From positions 123,991-187,990 of the forward strand of contig JARGSG010000109.1 in the NCBI GenBank assembly GCA_030374805.1: a stretch of DNA of 64,000 nucleotides, in the 5' to 3' direction. This document shows positions 1 through 10,503 of the stretch, in pieces. Below the pieces are notes generated by a model. That model was not told the DNA's origin and made no database searches. It was given only the letters and a program-made list of their open reading frames with translations. Origin of the DNA: Gracilaria gracilis (lineage: Eukaryota > Rhodophyta > Florideophyceae > Gracilariales > Gracilariaceae). The position numbers and the translations under genes are program-made. Positions within the stretch are counted from its first letter, which is position 1. Each line of letters starts with the position of its first letter.

Positions 1-249
1 GGCGGCGCGTTTTGCGTCTCAAATAGAGCCGCCTCCAATGGCATTTCCATCCAATGCGATCCATCGCCGCCTTTTGTTTCTTGCCGTGAAGCACATGATG
101 TGCTTCGTTCGTTCCATCCTCCGCTCTCGTTGATCTTCGACTGTGATCACCGCCGTACGTTCCGCGCGCTCGCTGCCGCCCCGCGTCCCGTCCCCGTCGC
201 CATCGTCGCCGCCGCCGCCGCCGCCACCGTCGCCGCTACGCTACGCGCC

Positions 250-2496
250 ATGCACGCGTTGCGCGCGCAGCTGCGCACGCAGCGCGTACCGCCACCGCAA
301 CAACAACCACAGCAAGAAACCGACACTGAGAGCGCGCCGCACATCCTCCCGTCGCTCTCGCCCACGCACGCCGCCGTCGTCAGCGACGTGCAGCTGTACA
401 TGATCCCCCTCACGCCGCGCGCCGCGCCGCGCCGCACGCCACTGCCATTCGCGCCCACGCACGAGCTGGTAAGCGGCCCATACACCGCGCTCATATCGCC
501 CACGCAGCTGGCGGTGCTCCACCACCACAGCGGCGTGTGTTACCCCGTGGCGCCCGCCCTCTTCCGCCGCCGCCCCGCGCTGCGCGTGCTGCACGCGTGC
601 TGGATGCCCTCCGCCCCGGCCTTCCTCATCGTGCTCACGTCCGACTTCTGCCTGCGCTTGTTCGATGCCATCAACGAACAGGCCGCCGCGCATGAGCGCC
701 AGCGCGTGCGTGTCGTCACTACTGCCGCCCCGCCCGTGTCGTTTGTCTGCGGGTCGGGGCCGGGCTGGCACGCGCTGTGCGTCTACGTGCTGGCCGAGGA
801 CGGCGCCGTGTATGTCGCCGCCCCCATCGCCCCCATCGGCACCACGCTGTCAATCGCTGACTTCCGCGCGCTCAGACGCGCTGCCAAGAGCGCGCTGTGC
901 CTCTCCGCGCCCCAAACCCCGCAGTCGCACCACACTGGCCGCCGCCTCAGCTTTGGCGACGCCCACACCCCGTGGCCGCTACGTCAGGCGCGCTTGCAGC
1001 TGCTCTTTCTGGACACCGTGTTCGAGCGCAGCGCCGATCAAATGATCGCTGTGCGCGAGTTCAAGCCGGCGCCGCTGCTCTTTCAGGGCCCGCTGCACGT
1101 GCACAAGGAGCGTCGCGATGAGCAGTACGTGCAGCTGTTGCAGGTCAGCGCCACCAAACAGCCCGTGTTGCTGCGCGTGTCGCGCCGCGGCTCCGTGTGC
1201 GTGCTGCTGCCCATGGAACGCGTTGAGGCTAATTGGTTCCTGTCCACGGAGCCGCCGGGAGAGGGCCTTTTGCTGGCCAGTAAGGAGTACGCGTCTTGTG
1301 CGCAGTCGGTTGCGCCGGCTTTCTTGTGCTTTGAGCGCATTGCGTTCGACTCGCCCGTCAGTATTACCGCCGTTGCGTCGCATGCGGACACCTTTTTCTT
1401 CGCCACCGCCAAGGCCGTTTATTCGCTCACCTTCTCGTTTCTGTCGTTGCTGGAGGACGCGCTGGCGTTGGAGCGATGCCCAACGTCCACACTGCGCGAG
1501 CTCTTCACGGTCAATAGTCCGCATGCATCGTCGCAAGCGCGCATACGCGCCATTATGTCGCATTACGTGCGCGGCGATGGGCCGGTTGCCGTTGTTCTGT
1601 TGGCGGACGGTACGCTGCATGTCACCGATCCTTTGCGCTGGCATGGGCTGCAGGTTGATCTGCCGTCGTTATTGCCCGATCGCCCGTTCTCCGAATCTCA
1701 GCAAAACCTGCGCGCGTATGCTTTCCGAGAAACGGCGGAGAATGTGCTGCATGCTCTGCGACACGTAGAGTCGTTGCGCGACCAGTATGGCAGAGTTGCG
1801 GACGGAACGCTGGGAAAGGTGTCTTCAATCAAGTCCTTCGCAAGCACGCTTCCGTACCTTGAGAAGCGCGTTGAGGTTCTGACAGGCAACAGTCAGCAAC
1901 CTGGAATCGGCGATTCGCTTGGCAATATTGCGAGTCTGCTCATGGAGTGGACCCAAGAAATTAGTGATCGCTCAGAAAGCAACGCGCGTGATATTGACAA
2001 GCTGCAGACTGTGCTCACGGATGCGGATCGTTCGGAACAGGAGCTCCGTCTCAAGTTAAACCGTGTTACTGACAGCATCGAGTCACTCAAAGTGCGGGTT
2101 AAAACTGTTTTTGAAGGTCTGGAGGCCGGAAATGCTCAGCTAAGCAAACTGGAGCTGGAGAGATTGGCAGCGTTGAAGCAGAAGAAGCACCGTCTGTCTG
2201 CATTCCGTACTAGGGTTGCAGAGCTGTCTGCCGCGATGCAATCCAGAAACCAGCGTTTGACGTCGAACATAGGTAGTGTACGCGACGTCAACACTTTGTT
2301 TTCGCATAACACTGGTACTCACTCGTGGCGCGATTCGTCTCGACGGCATGGGTCGGCCAACGGCCGCAAGGGAGTTGAACTTGGAGCAAAAGAGTTGCAT
2401 CAGATCAAGATTGCTTTGGAGAAACATTCGGATAAGATTTCGGAAGCTATGGAACTAAGCTCCTCTTTATGGAAACGGTTATCACTTACAACATAA
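250..2496 (+). CDS. NUP88: Nup88-like nucleoporin
   Basis: Likely subunit of the cytoplasmic face of the nuclear pore (the Nup88/Nup214 subcomplex in animals, MOS7 in plants), acting in mRNA and protein export. The first ATG is at 250; the frame is open back to position 100 but has no ATG there. This gives 748 residues, close to the roughly 740 of animal Nup88. The first ~490 residues are beta-rich and propeller-like, with the segment VLTSDFCLRLFD near residue 130 and a LYVLAEDG-like strand pattern (VYVLAEDGAVYV), both resembling the Nup88 propeller. From about residue 497 to the end the sequence is charged and heptad-like, a long coiled coil, as in Nup88. The GC content falls from the 5' to the 3' half. 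The gene ends TAA and faces the convergent Rab escort gene, 260 bp away. Another propeller plus coiled-coil nucleoporin is the main alternative. Confidence 0.65.
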   Translation: MHALRAQLRTQRVPPPQQQPQQETDTESAPHILPSLSPTHAAVVSDVQLYMIPLTPRAAPRRTPLPFAPTHELVSGPYTALISPTQLAVLHHHSGVCYPVAPALFRRRPALRVLHACWMPSAPAFLIVLTSDFCLRLFDAINEQAAAHERQRVRVVTTAAPPVSFVCGSGPGWHALCVYVLAEDGAVYVAAPIAPIGTTLSIADFRALRRAAKSALCLSAPQTPQSHHTGRRLSFGDAHTPWPLRQARLQLLFLDTVFERSADQMIAVREFKPAPLLFQGPLHVHKERRDEQYVQLLQVSATKQPVLLRVSRRGSVCVLLPMERVEANWFLSTEPPGEGLLLASKEYASCAQSVAPAFLCFERIAFDSPVSITAVASHADTFFFATAKAVYSLTFSFLSLLEDALALERCPTSTLRELFTVNSPHASSQARIRAIMSHYVRGDGPVAVVLLADGTLHVTDPLRWHGLQVDLPSLLPDRPFSESQQNLRAYAFRETAENVLHALRHVESLRDQYGRVADGTLGKVSSIKSFASTLPYLEKRVEVLTGNSQQPGIGDSLGNIASLLMEWTQEISDRSESNARDIDKLQTVLTDADRSEQELRLKLNRVTDSIESLKVRVKTVFEGLEAGNAQLSKLELERLAALKQKKHRLSAFRTRVAELSAAMQSRNQRLTSNIGSVRDVNTLFSHNTGTHSWRDSSRRHGSANGRKGVELGAKELHQIKIALEKHSDKISEAMELSSSLWKRLSLTT

Positions 2497-2756
2497 CAAT
2501 ATATAAACGTAAAAGGAGAACCATAGCCGGACCAAGAATGGGCCATGTGTGCACCATAATAAATGTTCACACATGAGTTGAGGCCTAAATCCCTGACATC
2601 TCTGGAACGACGTTGCGATTGGTATCTAGCCTAAGGAGGCCCATCTTTGATTCAGGGCCAGTGTACAAGCTAGACCGATTGGGACTTGGGAGGGGAAATC
2701 GTTATGGACATGTATATCCCGTTCATTGGGGCCCGGTGTGATCCTTACGAAAACGT

Positions 2757-4502
2757 TCATTGAGATCTTGTCTCTCGGATGCCAAATTGTTCTTCAGTGT
2801 CACTGCTTGCTTTTTCAGGCTCCGCAACCCCGTTACTAACTTGTCCAACGTCGTCCTTCCTCTGTGGTAGAAATTCTCCATCAGGATGCACTATCTTGAA
2901 GCATCTTTGAGCTTCAAGTACCGCGTTCTCCGCGTCATGTTCTCTTTCACTTGCCGATACAAGGATAACGTCTTCTGCCACGGCTTCGCTTTTGACGCAT
3001 GGTCGTGCATATGAAATACCCCACAGACAATTAGGTTTCACGTCAGACTTCGAGTCCGTTTCGCTTTGACCTTCAGCTTCCTGATCCCCATCTTCACGTT
3101 CCTCTCGCTTATTCTCAAGCACAGTAGCACTCATAACGACGTAACGTTCAAGAACTCTGATCAGGTCCTGTTCTGTGCCGCCCTCCTCAATGGTTTCTGC
3201 GTACAAAACGTATTTTCCTTGGGGGCAGACCATGACGGTGCTATCCAATTGCCTGACGCGAACAGCAGACGTGTAGTTTCCTACAGTTCCTCGAGGAATT
3301 GTGATCATAGCGCGTTCTGGCTGATTAGCTTTCAAGATACTCCCATCAAGCACTACAACAGCGTGCCAAACATCCACTGGGCTTTCTGGTTCTTGCTTCA
3401 TGAGACCTCCAGGCACAAATACATATTTTGTTCGCACAATGTCACCAGCAGTCGTAATAACTCCCAAGCGATAGTCTGCAGCTTCGGTGTTGGTTTCCAT
3501 CTGATCTCCCTTAGGCCGAACAAGCCCAGTGGCTCCACGGCGCAGAACATAAGTGCCACCATGAACCGCGCAAAGTCTACAGAATGCTTGGGATAGTTCA
3601 CCAGTTCCGAAATTCGGGTATAGGAATGGGGTCTTTGTGCCGAAACGCATAACAGAAGCTTGGTAATCGTATACATGATTCATTCCTTCTTGTTTAGAGA
3701 GCTGCTTCCCGCCGACAGAAAACAAGATAGAATGGGTGAGGAACGTCTGTAACTTATGTGTTAACCGCATGGTTTCCATGTCTTCTTGAAGAGATGTGTC
3801 GTCCATGTCATCGTCTTGGGCGAAGTTCTCATCTTCCTCTAGCCGTTCTTTCCTTGCTAAGATAGTCTCATAGCATCTTGTCACATACCGCATCATCAGC
3901 CTTTTCTCAGGCATTGTTATAAACGCGTTCTGAAACACATCAGCGCGGCTTCCAGGCACGCGTTGCAAACCGTTAGATCCCGGAAATTGTACATACAGAG
4001 CGTCCAGTGCGCGAAAGTCAACGTAATGGCCAACATTAGTGCGCACCAGCAACTCGATCATGGTACCTGCCGACATAATTGGACGTGGAACAAGATCAAC
4101 CAGACATGAAGATATAGATGAATACAGCTCTGTAGTACGAGCACTCTGCAGTCGGCGCGCCCCAAGGGGAAAAAACTGATGGTACTGGGACATAGGAAGA
4201 AACGGGTGGAACTCATGGTCGGGGAAATGGTTACCTATTACAGAATCTGCTTGTATCTCAGATGAGGGAGACGCGGCTTCATCGCGCGCATCCTGTTCGA
4301 CATCTTGGATAGCATCTTCCAATGCTTTGACTTGGATTGTAGCCCACCTTCCACCATAGAGCTCATTCGCATCTAGATGTAAAACTCGAGAACCAGAAAT
4401 TGACAAAGCTGCTGCAAGAATTGCCTGGGGAAGATCGGTGCCAATGACAACTGCATCATAGTCGGTGTCCGTTAAAGGCTGATGTGCCGTAGCTCTCGGC
4501 AT
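2757..4502 (-). CDS. REP: Rab escort protein (REP/CHM family)
   Basis: Rab escort protein presents newly made Rab GTPases to geranylgeranyl transferase II and delivers the prenylated Rab to membranes. The frame runs upstream to 4520 with a GTG; the first ATG is at 4502, giving 581 residues. The N-terminal FAD-like dinucleotide fold is present (VVIGTDLPQ near residue 18, YGGRW near residue 50). The REP/GDI conserved regions follow: a VDLVPRPI stretch, VPGSRADVF and MPEKRLMMRY, then FGTGELSQAFCR and CAVHGGTYVLRR. An acidic insert (EEDENFAQDDD) and a long C-terminal extension fit REP better than the shorter Rab GDI, and VPGSRADVF is closer to REP than to GDI. It is a single exon, convergent with the Nup88-like gene. 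Confidence 0.85.
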   Translation of the reverse strand: MPRATAHQPLTDTDYDAVVIGTDLPQAILAAALSISGSRVLHLDANELYGGRWATIQVKALEDAIQDVEQDARDEAASPSSEIQADSVIGNHFPDHEFHPFLPMSQYHQFFPLGARRLQSARTTELYSSISSCLVDLVPRPIMSAGTMIELLVRTNVGHYVDFRALDALYVQFPGSNGLQRVPGSRADVFQNAFITMPEKRLMMRYVTRCYETILARKERLEEDENFAQDDDMDDTSLQEDMETMRLTHKLQTFLTHSILFSVGGKQLSKQEGMNHVYDYQASVMRFGTKTPFLYPNFGTGELSQAFCRLCAVHGGTYVLRRGATGLVRPKGDQMETNTEAADYRLGVITTAGDIVRTKYVFVPGGLMKQEPESPVDVWHAVVVLDGSILKANQPERAMITIPRGTVGNYTSAVRVRQLDSTVMVCPQGKYVLYAETIEEGGTEQDLIRVLERYVVMSATVLENKREEREDGDQEAEGQSETDSKSDVKPNCLWGISYARPCVKSEAVAEDVILVSASEREHDAENAVLEAQRCFKIVHPDGEFLPQRKDDVGQVSNGVAEPEKASSDTEEQFGIRETRSQ

Positions 4503-5188
4503 AATGGGAATAAGTAGCACTTTTCCTTATTACATTCAAATATGCTCAGAAGGCAGATATTGGGCCGGAAACTGAAGCCACGTCGAAGAAACCGAGAAAA
4601 CTATTCAATGCATACCGTTGAGTCCAGGATTGTGCTCAGACAAAGACAATTCAAGTAAATGATCTCCGCTCCGATCGTTATACATGTGAAACCAAGTATC
4701 AGATATTAAAGTTTGCGTAGCAAATCGGATATCAATCTATCATACACAGATGTCATGCGGGTTAGAAGTCGATACACAAGGCCAAATACCATCGACTGCT
4801 GGAAAGTTCTAGAGTTAAACTGAATATGGTCGTTAAGGGAGACGCATCGAACAAATGATCGCCAATAGTCGTGTCCCGTCGTATCTACGAAGGGAACTAC
4901 ATAGCTCCAGACGACAGAAAGAAAGAAGATATCGAGCGAAAAAGCATTGCTTTTTCACATTGGCCTGATACAGAGCATTTTGATCAGTTGATGCCCACGT
5001 GGTGGGAGCTCAGTGGATATACAGTATCAAAAATGAACCCATTTCACGTCTTCATCAAAGGAGGTTTTCCAACTCAGTTCCAACCACCGACTTCTGCTGA
5101 GGTATCGACGTTGTATTTAGATAAGTTAAGACTCTTACTATATATGAGGAACGCATAATCGTCCTGTAGTGTGCATACTTAATCAGCG
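4503..5188. other. Intergenic region with a doubtful 95-codon frame
   Basis: This 686-bp spacer lies between the divergent Rab escort and GMP synthase genes and probably contains both promoters. The only frame of note is 4871-5158 (+), 95 codons that begin at GTG with no ATG. Its predicted peptide has a plausible composition (HWPDTEHFDQLMPTWWELSG) but I do not recognise it. It could be a downstream exon of an unseen transcript or chance. Confidence 0.3.
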
Positions 5189-6742
5189 ATGGAGGACTTG
5201 TTCACAGCGGGCCATGAGCTCGTTGTTATCCTGGATTTTGGTTCGCAGTATACGCATTTGATTGCTCGGCGCTTGAGAGAATGCAATGTCTATTGTGAGC
5301 TTCATTCCTACGATCGCAGTGTTTCGGAAATTCAGGCACTTAAGCCGAAAGGAATCATATTATCTGGAGGACCGTCTTCTGTCTATGATAACGAATCCCC
5401 ACATGCAGCTGAAGGCCTTCTTGATTTGGGTGTTCCTGTCCTTGGCATCTGCTATGGCCTCCAAGAAATGGCCCATACTCTGGGAGGTGAGGTCTCACCA
5501 GGGGAAAAGAAGGAATACGGCTACGCGGAAATACGAACGTCCAATGGGTTTGGACTTTTTGATGGGATGGCCGACCATTTTGCAGTATGGATGAGCCATG
5601 GAGATAAACTTTCCAAACTCCCAGACGGATTTTGTGATATTGCAACCACGGACAATACAGAACATGCTGCAGTGGCAGATACTAAGCGGAAGCTCTACGG
5701 ACTTCAGTTCCACCCGGAGGTTACACATACTGAGTTTGGTACGAAAATCCTTCACAACTTTGTGACCAAGATCTGCGGCTGCAAATGTGACTGGTCCATG
5801 TCAGATTTTCTTGGCGAAGCGAAGTTGGCTATTCGAGAGAAGGTTGGAAGCGGTATGGTGATTGGAGCCGTGTCTGGTGGGGTGGACTCAACTGTTGCTG
5901 CCGTCCTCATGAAAGAAGCTATCGGAGACCAATTTCACGCGTTTTTGGTTGATAATGGCGTGCTGAGGAAGAATGAAGCAGCCGAAGTTATGGATCGGCT
6001 GGCCAACCGATGTGGCGTTAATCTAAAGCTTATCGACGCCACAGAAACGTTTCTTCAAAGGTTGCAAGGTGTAACAGACCCGGAAAAGAAGAGAAAAGTT
6101 ATCGGAAACACTTTCATCGATTGCTTCGAAGTGGAGGCATCCAAACTAAAAGCTGACTTTCTACTACAAGGCACCCTTTACCCGGACGTGATCGAATCTG
6201 TAAGTCATAAAGGGCCGTCTGCAACGATCAAGACCCATCACAATGTTGGTGGTTTACCAGCCCATATGAAACTGCAGTTGATAGAACCGCTGCGTTTCTT
6301 GTTCAAAGACGAAGTGCGAAGCCTTGGATTGGAGTTGGGTATTGAGAGTGAAAGCATCTACAGGCACCCATTCCCAGGACCTGGACTGGCTATTCGAATC
6401 TTGGGCGAGGTAACAGCAAAGAGGCTGAGAGCTCTGCGCGAAGCCGATACTATCTTCCTACATGAACTTCGATCTGCTGGATTGTATCGGGACATTGGAC
6501 AAGCTTTCGCAGCGCTCCTACCTGTGAAAGCTGTTGGTGTGATGGGCGATAAACGTACTTATGAGGAAGTTATTGTTCTGAGAGCAGTGAAGACAAAAGA
6601 TTTCATGACAGCCGATTGGGTGGACCTCCCAACACCTCTACTGCGATTGATATCCTCCAGGATTGTGAACGAGATCCCCGGCGTGAACCGAGTCACCTAT
6701 GATATCACGTCGAAGCCTCCTGGAACCATCGAGTGGGAATAA
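5189..6742 (+). CDS. GMPS: GMP synthase (glutamine-hydrolysing)
   Basis: Converts XMP to GMP using glutamine and ATP, the last step of de novo guanine nucleotide synthesis, in the cytosol. It is 517 residues in a single exon with ATG at 5189, close to the size of bacterial and fungal GuaA/GUA1. The class I glutamine amidotransferase domain has the nucleophile in GICYG (Cys about 88) and the His-Glu pair in LQFHPEV (about 175 and 177). The ATP pyrophosphatase domain has the P-loop SGGVDST near residue 230. The C-terminal dimerisation domain ends in the family's typical KPPGTIEWE. All catalytic residues I would expect are present and the frame is clean. It stands alone and there is no sign of transfer. 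Confidence 0.97.
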   Translation: MEDLFTAGHELVVILDFGSQYTHLIARRLRECNVYCELHSYDRSVSEIQALKPKGIILSGGPSSVYDNESPHAAEGLLDLGVPVLGICYGLQEMAHTLGGEVSPGEKKEYGYAEIRTSNGFGLFDGMADHFAVWMSHGDKLSKLPDGFCDIATTDNTEHAAVADTKRKLYGLQFHPEVTHTEFGTKILHNFVTKICGCKCDWSMSDFLGEAKLAIREKVGSGMVIGAVSGGVDSTVAAVLMKEAIGDQFHAFLVDNGVLRKNEAAEVMDRLANRCGVNLKLIDATETFLQRLQGVTDPEKKRKVIGNTFIDCFEVEASKLKADFLLQGTLYPDVIESVSHKGPSATIKTHHNVGGLPAHMKLQLIEPLRFLFKDEVRSLGLELGIESESIYRHPFPGPGLAIRILGEVTAKRLRALREADTIFLHELRSAGLYRDIGQAFAALLPVKAVGVMGDKRTYEEVIVLRAVKTKDFMTADWVDLPTPLLRLISSRIVNEIPGVNRVTYDITSKPPGTIEWE

Positions 6743-6956
6743 TGGCAAGCGGTTGGCTCCAAGCCAGAGCAAAGGATTGGTTGCTGTTAAGCACAGAGAC
6801 GACTGCCTTTACAATGGGAAAGTTTGTACATCTACACCTCTAGCTATGGCCTTCGAGCTACATGACGGAAACCGCATTGAACATCATCGAGCAACTTCTC
6901 TATAAATAAAGAGCAAATCTCCGAAAACGTAATCAGCACTGTTTGCGAAGCTCTGG

Positions 6957-9328
6957 CTAGGTTTGTCTATTGTCACGAGCTTGAGTTAAAGGAGCAAATG
7001 GAAGCTTGCTTGATGTCGGACACAAGAAGGATATGAGCTGGAATACGATATCTTCTACGTTTTGATTCTTACCTTCGTAAATAGCTAGCTTGGCGGCAAC
7101 AACGTTCCTTTCTGCAGATTTCCACGCTTCTTCGGGAAAATACGTTTGAACAACGTCGATAACATCAAACGCATGGACGCGTCGATTAATTGGATGTCGG
7201 AGATGTTGGTACAAACACTTCCTATTAGAACACTGTCCTCGTAGTTCCTGTGGACAAAGGGCCTTGTTTGGGTTCAGCTTGCTTGACCATGAAAGGGATA
7301 ACGGGCTAAGATTCCTTCTATCTGTCGCTTTGGCGTACTTTGGAATTCTCAAGATAAACCTGTGCGAAATCAAAGGAAGGACGAAGGTCAGGTGCAACAA
7401 GACGGTAGAGAAATCCGTAAACGCAAAAATCGTACAGTACACAATGGTTCGGGAAGGATGCAACACAGCATACGCACGCAAAACGTCAAGGAACGGGCGC
7501 AGTCGATGGGAATCGCCATACATCATTCCACCAGGATCAAAGGATACAATGTAAGAAAGGGACATAAACATTAGAAAAGTCAGCTATTTGAAAATCATAG
7601 TTACGGTTATTATGACAGCCCTAGTTGAAGCACATCGTGAAGACATTAGCCACGAGGTCGTGAAGCTTCTAGGGACAACGAGAAAAAGGATGCGTAGAGC
7701 GTACGCTTTCAATCCGGTAAGGACACTATTATACATGACTGTCGGTGATGGAGTGTAAGGTGATGGTCGCAAAATGGGGTCAGACTGATGGGATACTTCG
7801 TTTTCGCTCTCAATGATTTCACCTTCTTCTTTGAGTGCTGGACCAAGCTTGAGTGGAGATGGGTCATACCTGATAAGCTCTCGAGAGTCGTTCCGTTCCG
7901 TACCTAGCGAAACTTCTTCCGTGTTTTGGTCTACATCCTGTGAAGTAGTGGAATGCTCAGCCGTTGCAGCAGATATGTCGATGGAGGCATAGTTGTTCTC
8001 TGAAGCATCCACTCCTAGTGATGCTTTGACTCTTAGTGCGGCGCTGACGGTTGCTCTGTATTCTTCTTCAGCCGTGACGAGGTCGGTTTGAGCTCTTCGC
8101 AAATCGTCTTGAACAGATTGCATTCGACTCCGCTTAAAACCCATCTTTGCGTACGCCTCCGCAACAGAGACATCGGCCGCCTGAAGCAGACGATTCGTAT
8201 CGCGCTCCGAGTCTAACTTCTTTTTGGACTCCTCGAGCTCTGTCCTTAAGTCATCTATCAATCGTGTGTTGGCAGCATCGACATGGTTCGGCACCGCAGA
8301 TTTCTGTACGGAGTTCTCCTTCCATAGAGCAGGCTTGGAAGCTGGATCAGATAATGAACTCGACGTAGACTCAGTTGCTCCATGGGTTGGCGAAAATGGT
8401 TGAGAGGTTGCCTCTGAGACGACAGGAATGACGCTAGGGGTTGGAGGTCTATGAAGTTGGGTGCCAGTGTAGTATCGACGACGTTTTTCCGAATCAGTCC
8501 GAACCCCAAATGGTTTCGAAGAATTTGAAGGCCGTTTAAGGGGGTTTATGGGTGTTGTGACTTGGGGTGAAGGTGGCTTCTTTGTGAGAGACTGACTGTC
8601 CGACTTCTGTTCCAACTTCTGTCGCCCGGTTTTCTGTTGCGCAATTCGATGCTCGATTTGCTTGATTTGGCGTCGCAACTGAGCTATTTCTTCAAGCTTC
8701 GCTTTGGAAGTGGGAGTTTGAGGCTTATTTTGAACTGCATTCGGAATGTCAGACTTCTGCAAAATAGGCTGTGAGGCATCGTTGTCACATGAATTGAATG
8801 AAGTTACTGGAGCCGTATCTCCTGACTTTAGAGAAAAAAGTGGGGCTGAGGGCACAGGAGAAGGAGATTGTCCGGGGTGTATGACCGAGACAGCAGGAGA
8901 GCCTTCGCGTCTTCGCTCCGATAATGTCTTCGGGTCAGAACTCTTTGTCAGCATTGACGGACATTGACCTAGTCTCACAACACGGATCTTCATGTCCTCT
9001 ATGGCTTTCTTCCGTGTGGAGCTGGGTGTTTCATTTCTCTCCAGACTTGGTCTCGGATCCACTTCGACATCAGATTCCTCATCTGAAGATGAAAACTCAA
9101 AGACGACTGGTGCGCCAGGGAGAGGCTGCGACATTTCCGGGAAGGGGGGCGCTGTGGACCCCACCGCGGAAAGGCTGCTTGAAGAAGCGTTCGGGTTCAA
9201 GGAATTGGTGCGGCGCCTCCCCTGGAGAGCACGAAGACGTAGCTCTGCAAGAGACGGCTTCTTCTGCGGTGGTGGCGGGGATGGCGATGAATGCCGTAGT
9301 GGAGGATTGTCCGCAGAAGGAAGGGGAG

Positions 9329-9359
<31 letters not shown>

Positions 9360-10013
9360 CGGAGTGGGTGGACGTCGATGGATGTGCATGGAAGGGATGC
9401 GGTGCGGCATGGGCAGTGGCGGTGTATGTTGCAGAGAATTGGGCCTATATGAAGGACGGGGTATGAGCGGTGCTCGAGGGGGCTGCAAGATCGCCGGATG
9501 AATCGGCTGCTGTGCATGATGACGCAGAGCATGAGTGCTCGGCGGCTGTGGAGGGAGATGAATGAAAGGAGCTGGTTGACCATGCATCGAGAGAACCGTC
9601 GGTTGACCATGGTGAACGGCTAGAACGTCAGGTGGTGGCGCATGCAGCGACATGAGGGTCGGAGGCGGGTCATGAAGCTGAAGTGTGTTTCCTTGTGGAA
9701 GAACGGGCGGTGACATGTTGTGCGGCTGCGGCAACTGTAACGACTGGGCAATGGGCATTGCGAGCGGCTGAGGTGGATGCGAGACCGATAAACCGACATC
9801 GAAAAAAGCGTGGCCGTGTTGGAGTTGGGGCGGGGGCGGGGGGAGCTGAGTCTGTGGATGCGGGTTGGGAGGTTGATTCCAATACGTGGGACGGTTTTCG
9901 AAGGAAGGGGACTGACGAACACGCATGAAATCGTTGGGGTCATCGAGGTCTACGAATTCGGCTTGTTCGACTGAGGCCATGGTGCGCATATTTCGCATTA
10001 GGGTCATCGCCAT
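6957..10013 (-). CDS. ZFC3H1/Red1-like zinc-finger protein, split by at least one intron
   Basis: Probably the local counterpart of ZFC3H1/Red1, the scaffold that links the nuclear exosome helicase to RNA decay. The first open block (10013 to about 7700) starts at ATG 10013. It has a Pro/Gln/His-rich N-terminus (roughly residues 40-260, with a run of prolines), serine-rich disordered stretches, and short coiled coils near residues 445-470 and 590-690. A second block ends at 6957 (TAG) and carries a compact Cys/His finger, CPQELRGQCSNRKCLYQH, which matches the family pattern of a CPYEL-type C-C-C-H finger. It is preceded by LNPNKALCP, which also fits. The first block runs on into an apparently non-coding tail near 7700-7584, so an intron lies somewhere between about 7740 and 7290. 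I could not fix its ends. The finger places the two blocks in one gene; the rest is inference. Confidence 0.6.
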
Positions 10014-10503
10014 GAACGAGAGAAGGGACGAGCAGAAAAGGGGTGAGGGAGAACGGTTTTACAGAAAGACGGAAAAAGTGCTATAGGGCGAACAAAGTGG
10101 GAGTTACAGAAGGAGCTGGCGGTTGGCGGCGACGAGGACGGCGGTGTATAATAGATAAGTGGCGGATGCGAACTAGATTCGGAGACGAATGCGGGGGAAG
10201 GTGAGGTGGGAACGGGCGATGACGGATGGCGAGAACGAGTCGCAGTCGCGCGTTCCACAAAAAGCGCCGCGCGCGTTGCTTTGTAAATTGCAAATTCACG
10301 ATTCTTAGCGGCCGTTTTGATGCTCTTTCGATGCTTTTTTTCGGTTTCCGCAGCACAGGTGTCGCGTGCCCCGACCGTCACCAGCCGCATCTGGCCTGTC
10401 TGGATAGATACTTCTCGCGCCTCTTGGTTGCGACCAAACTGCGTGCTTCTCCGCCGCCACTTGCTTCCCCCGGTCGTCGCTCACCCGCCTCCAGACATAC
10501 GCC
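10014..10503. promoter_or_regulatory. Divergent promoter region
   Basis: A 490-bp spacer between the head-to-head ZFC3H1-like (-) and bromodomain (+) genes. It should hold both promoters. I see no clear TATA box or repeated operator-like motif. Overlapping frames here are low-complexity and look accidental. Confidence 0.4.
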
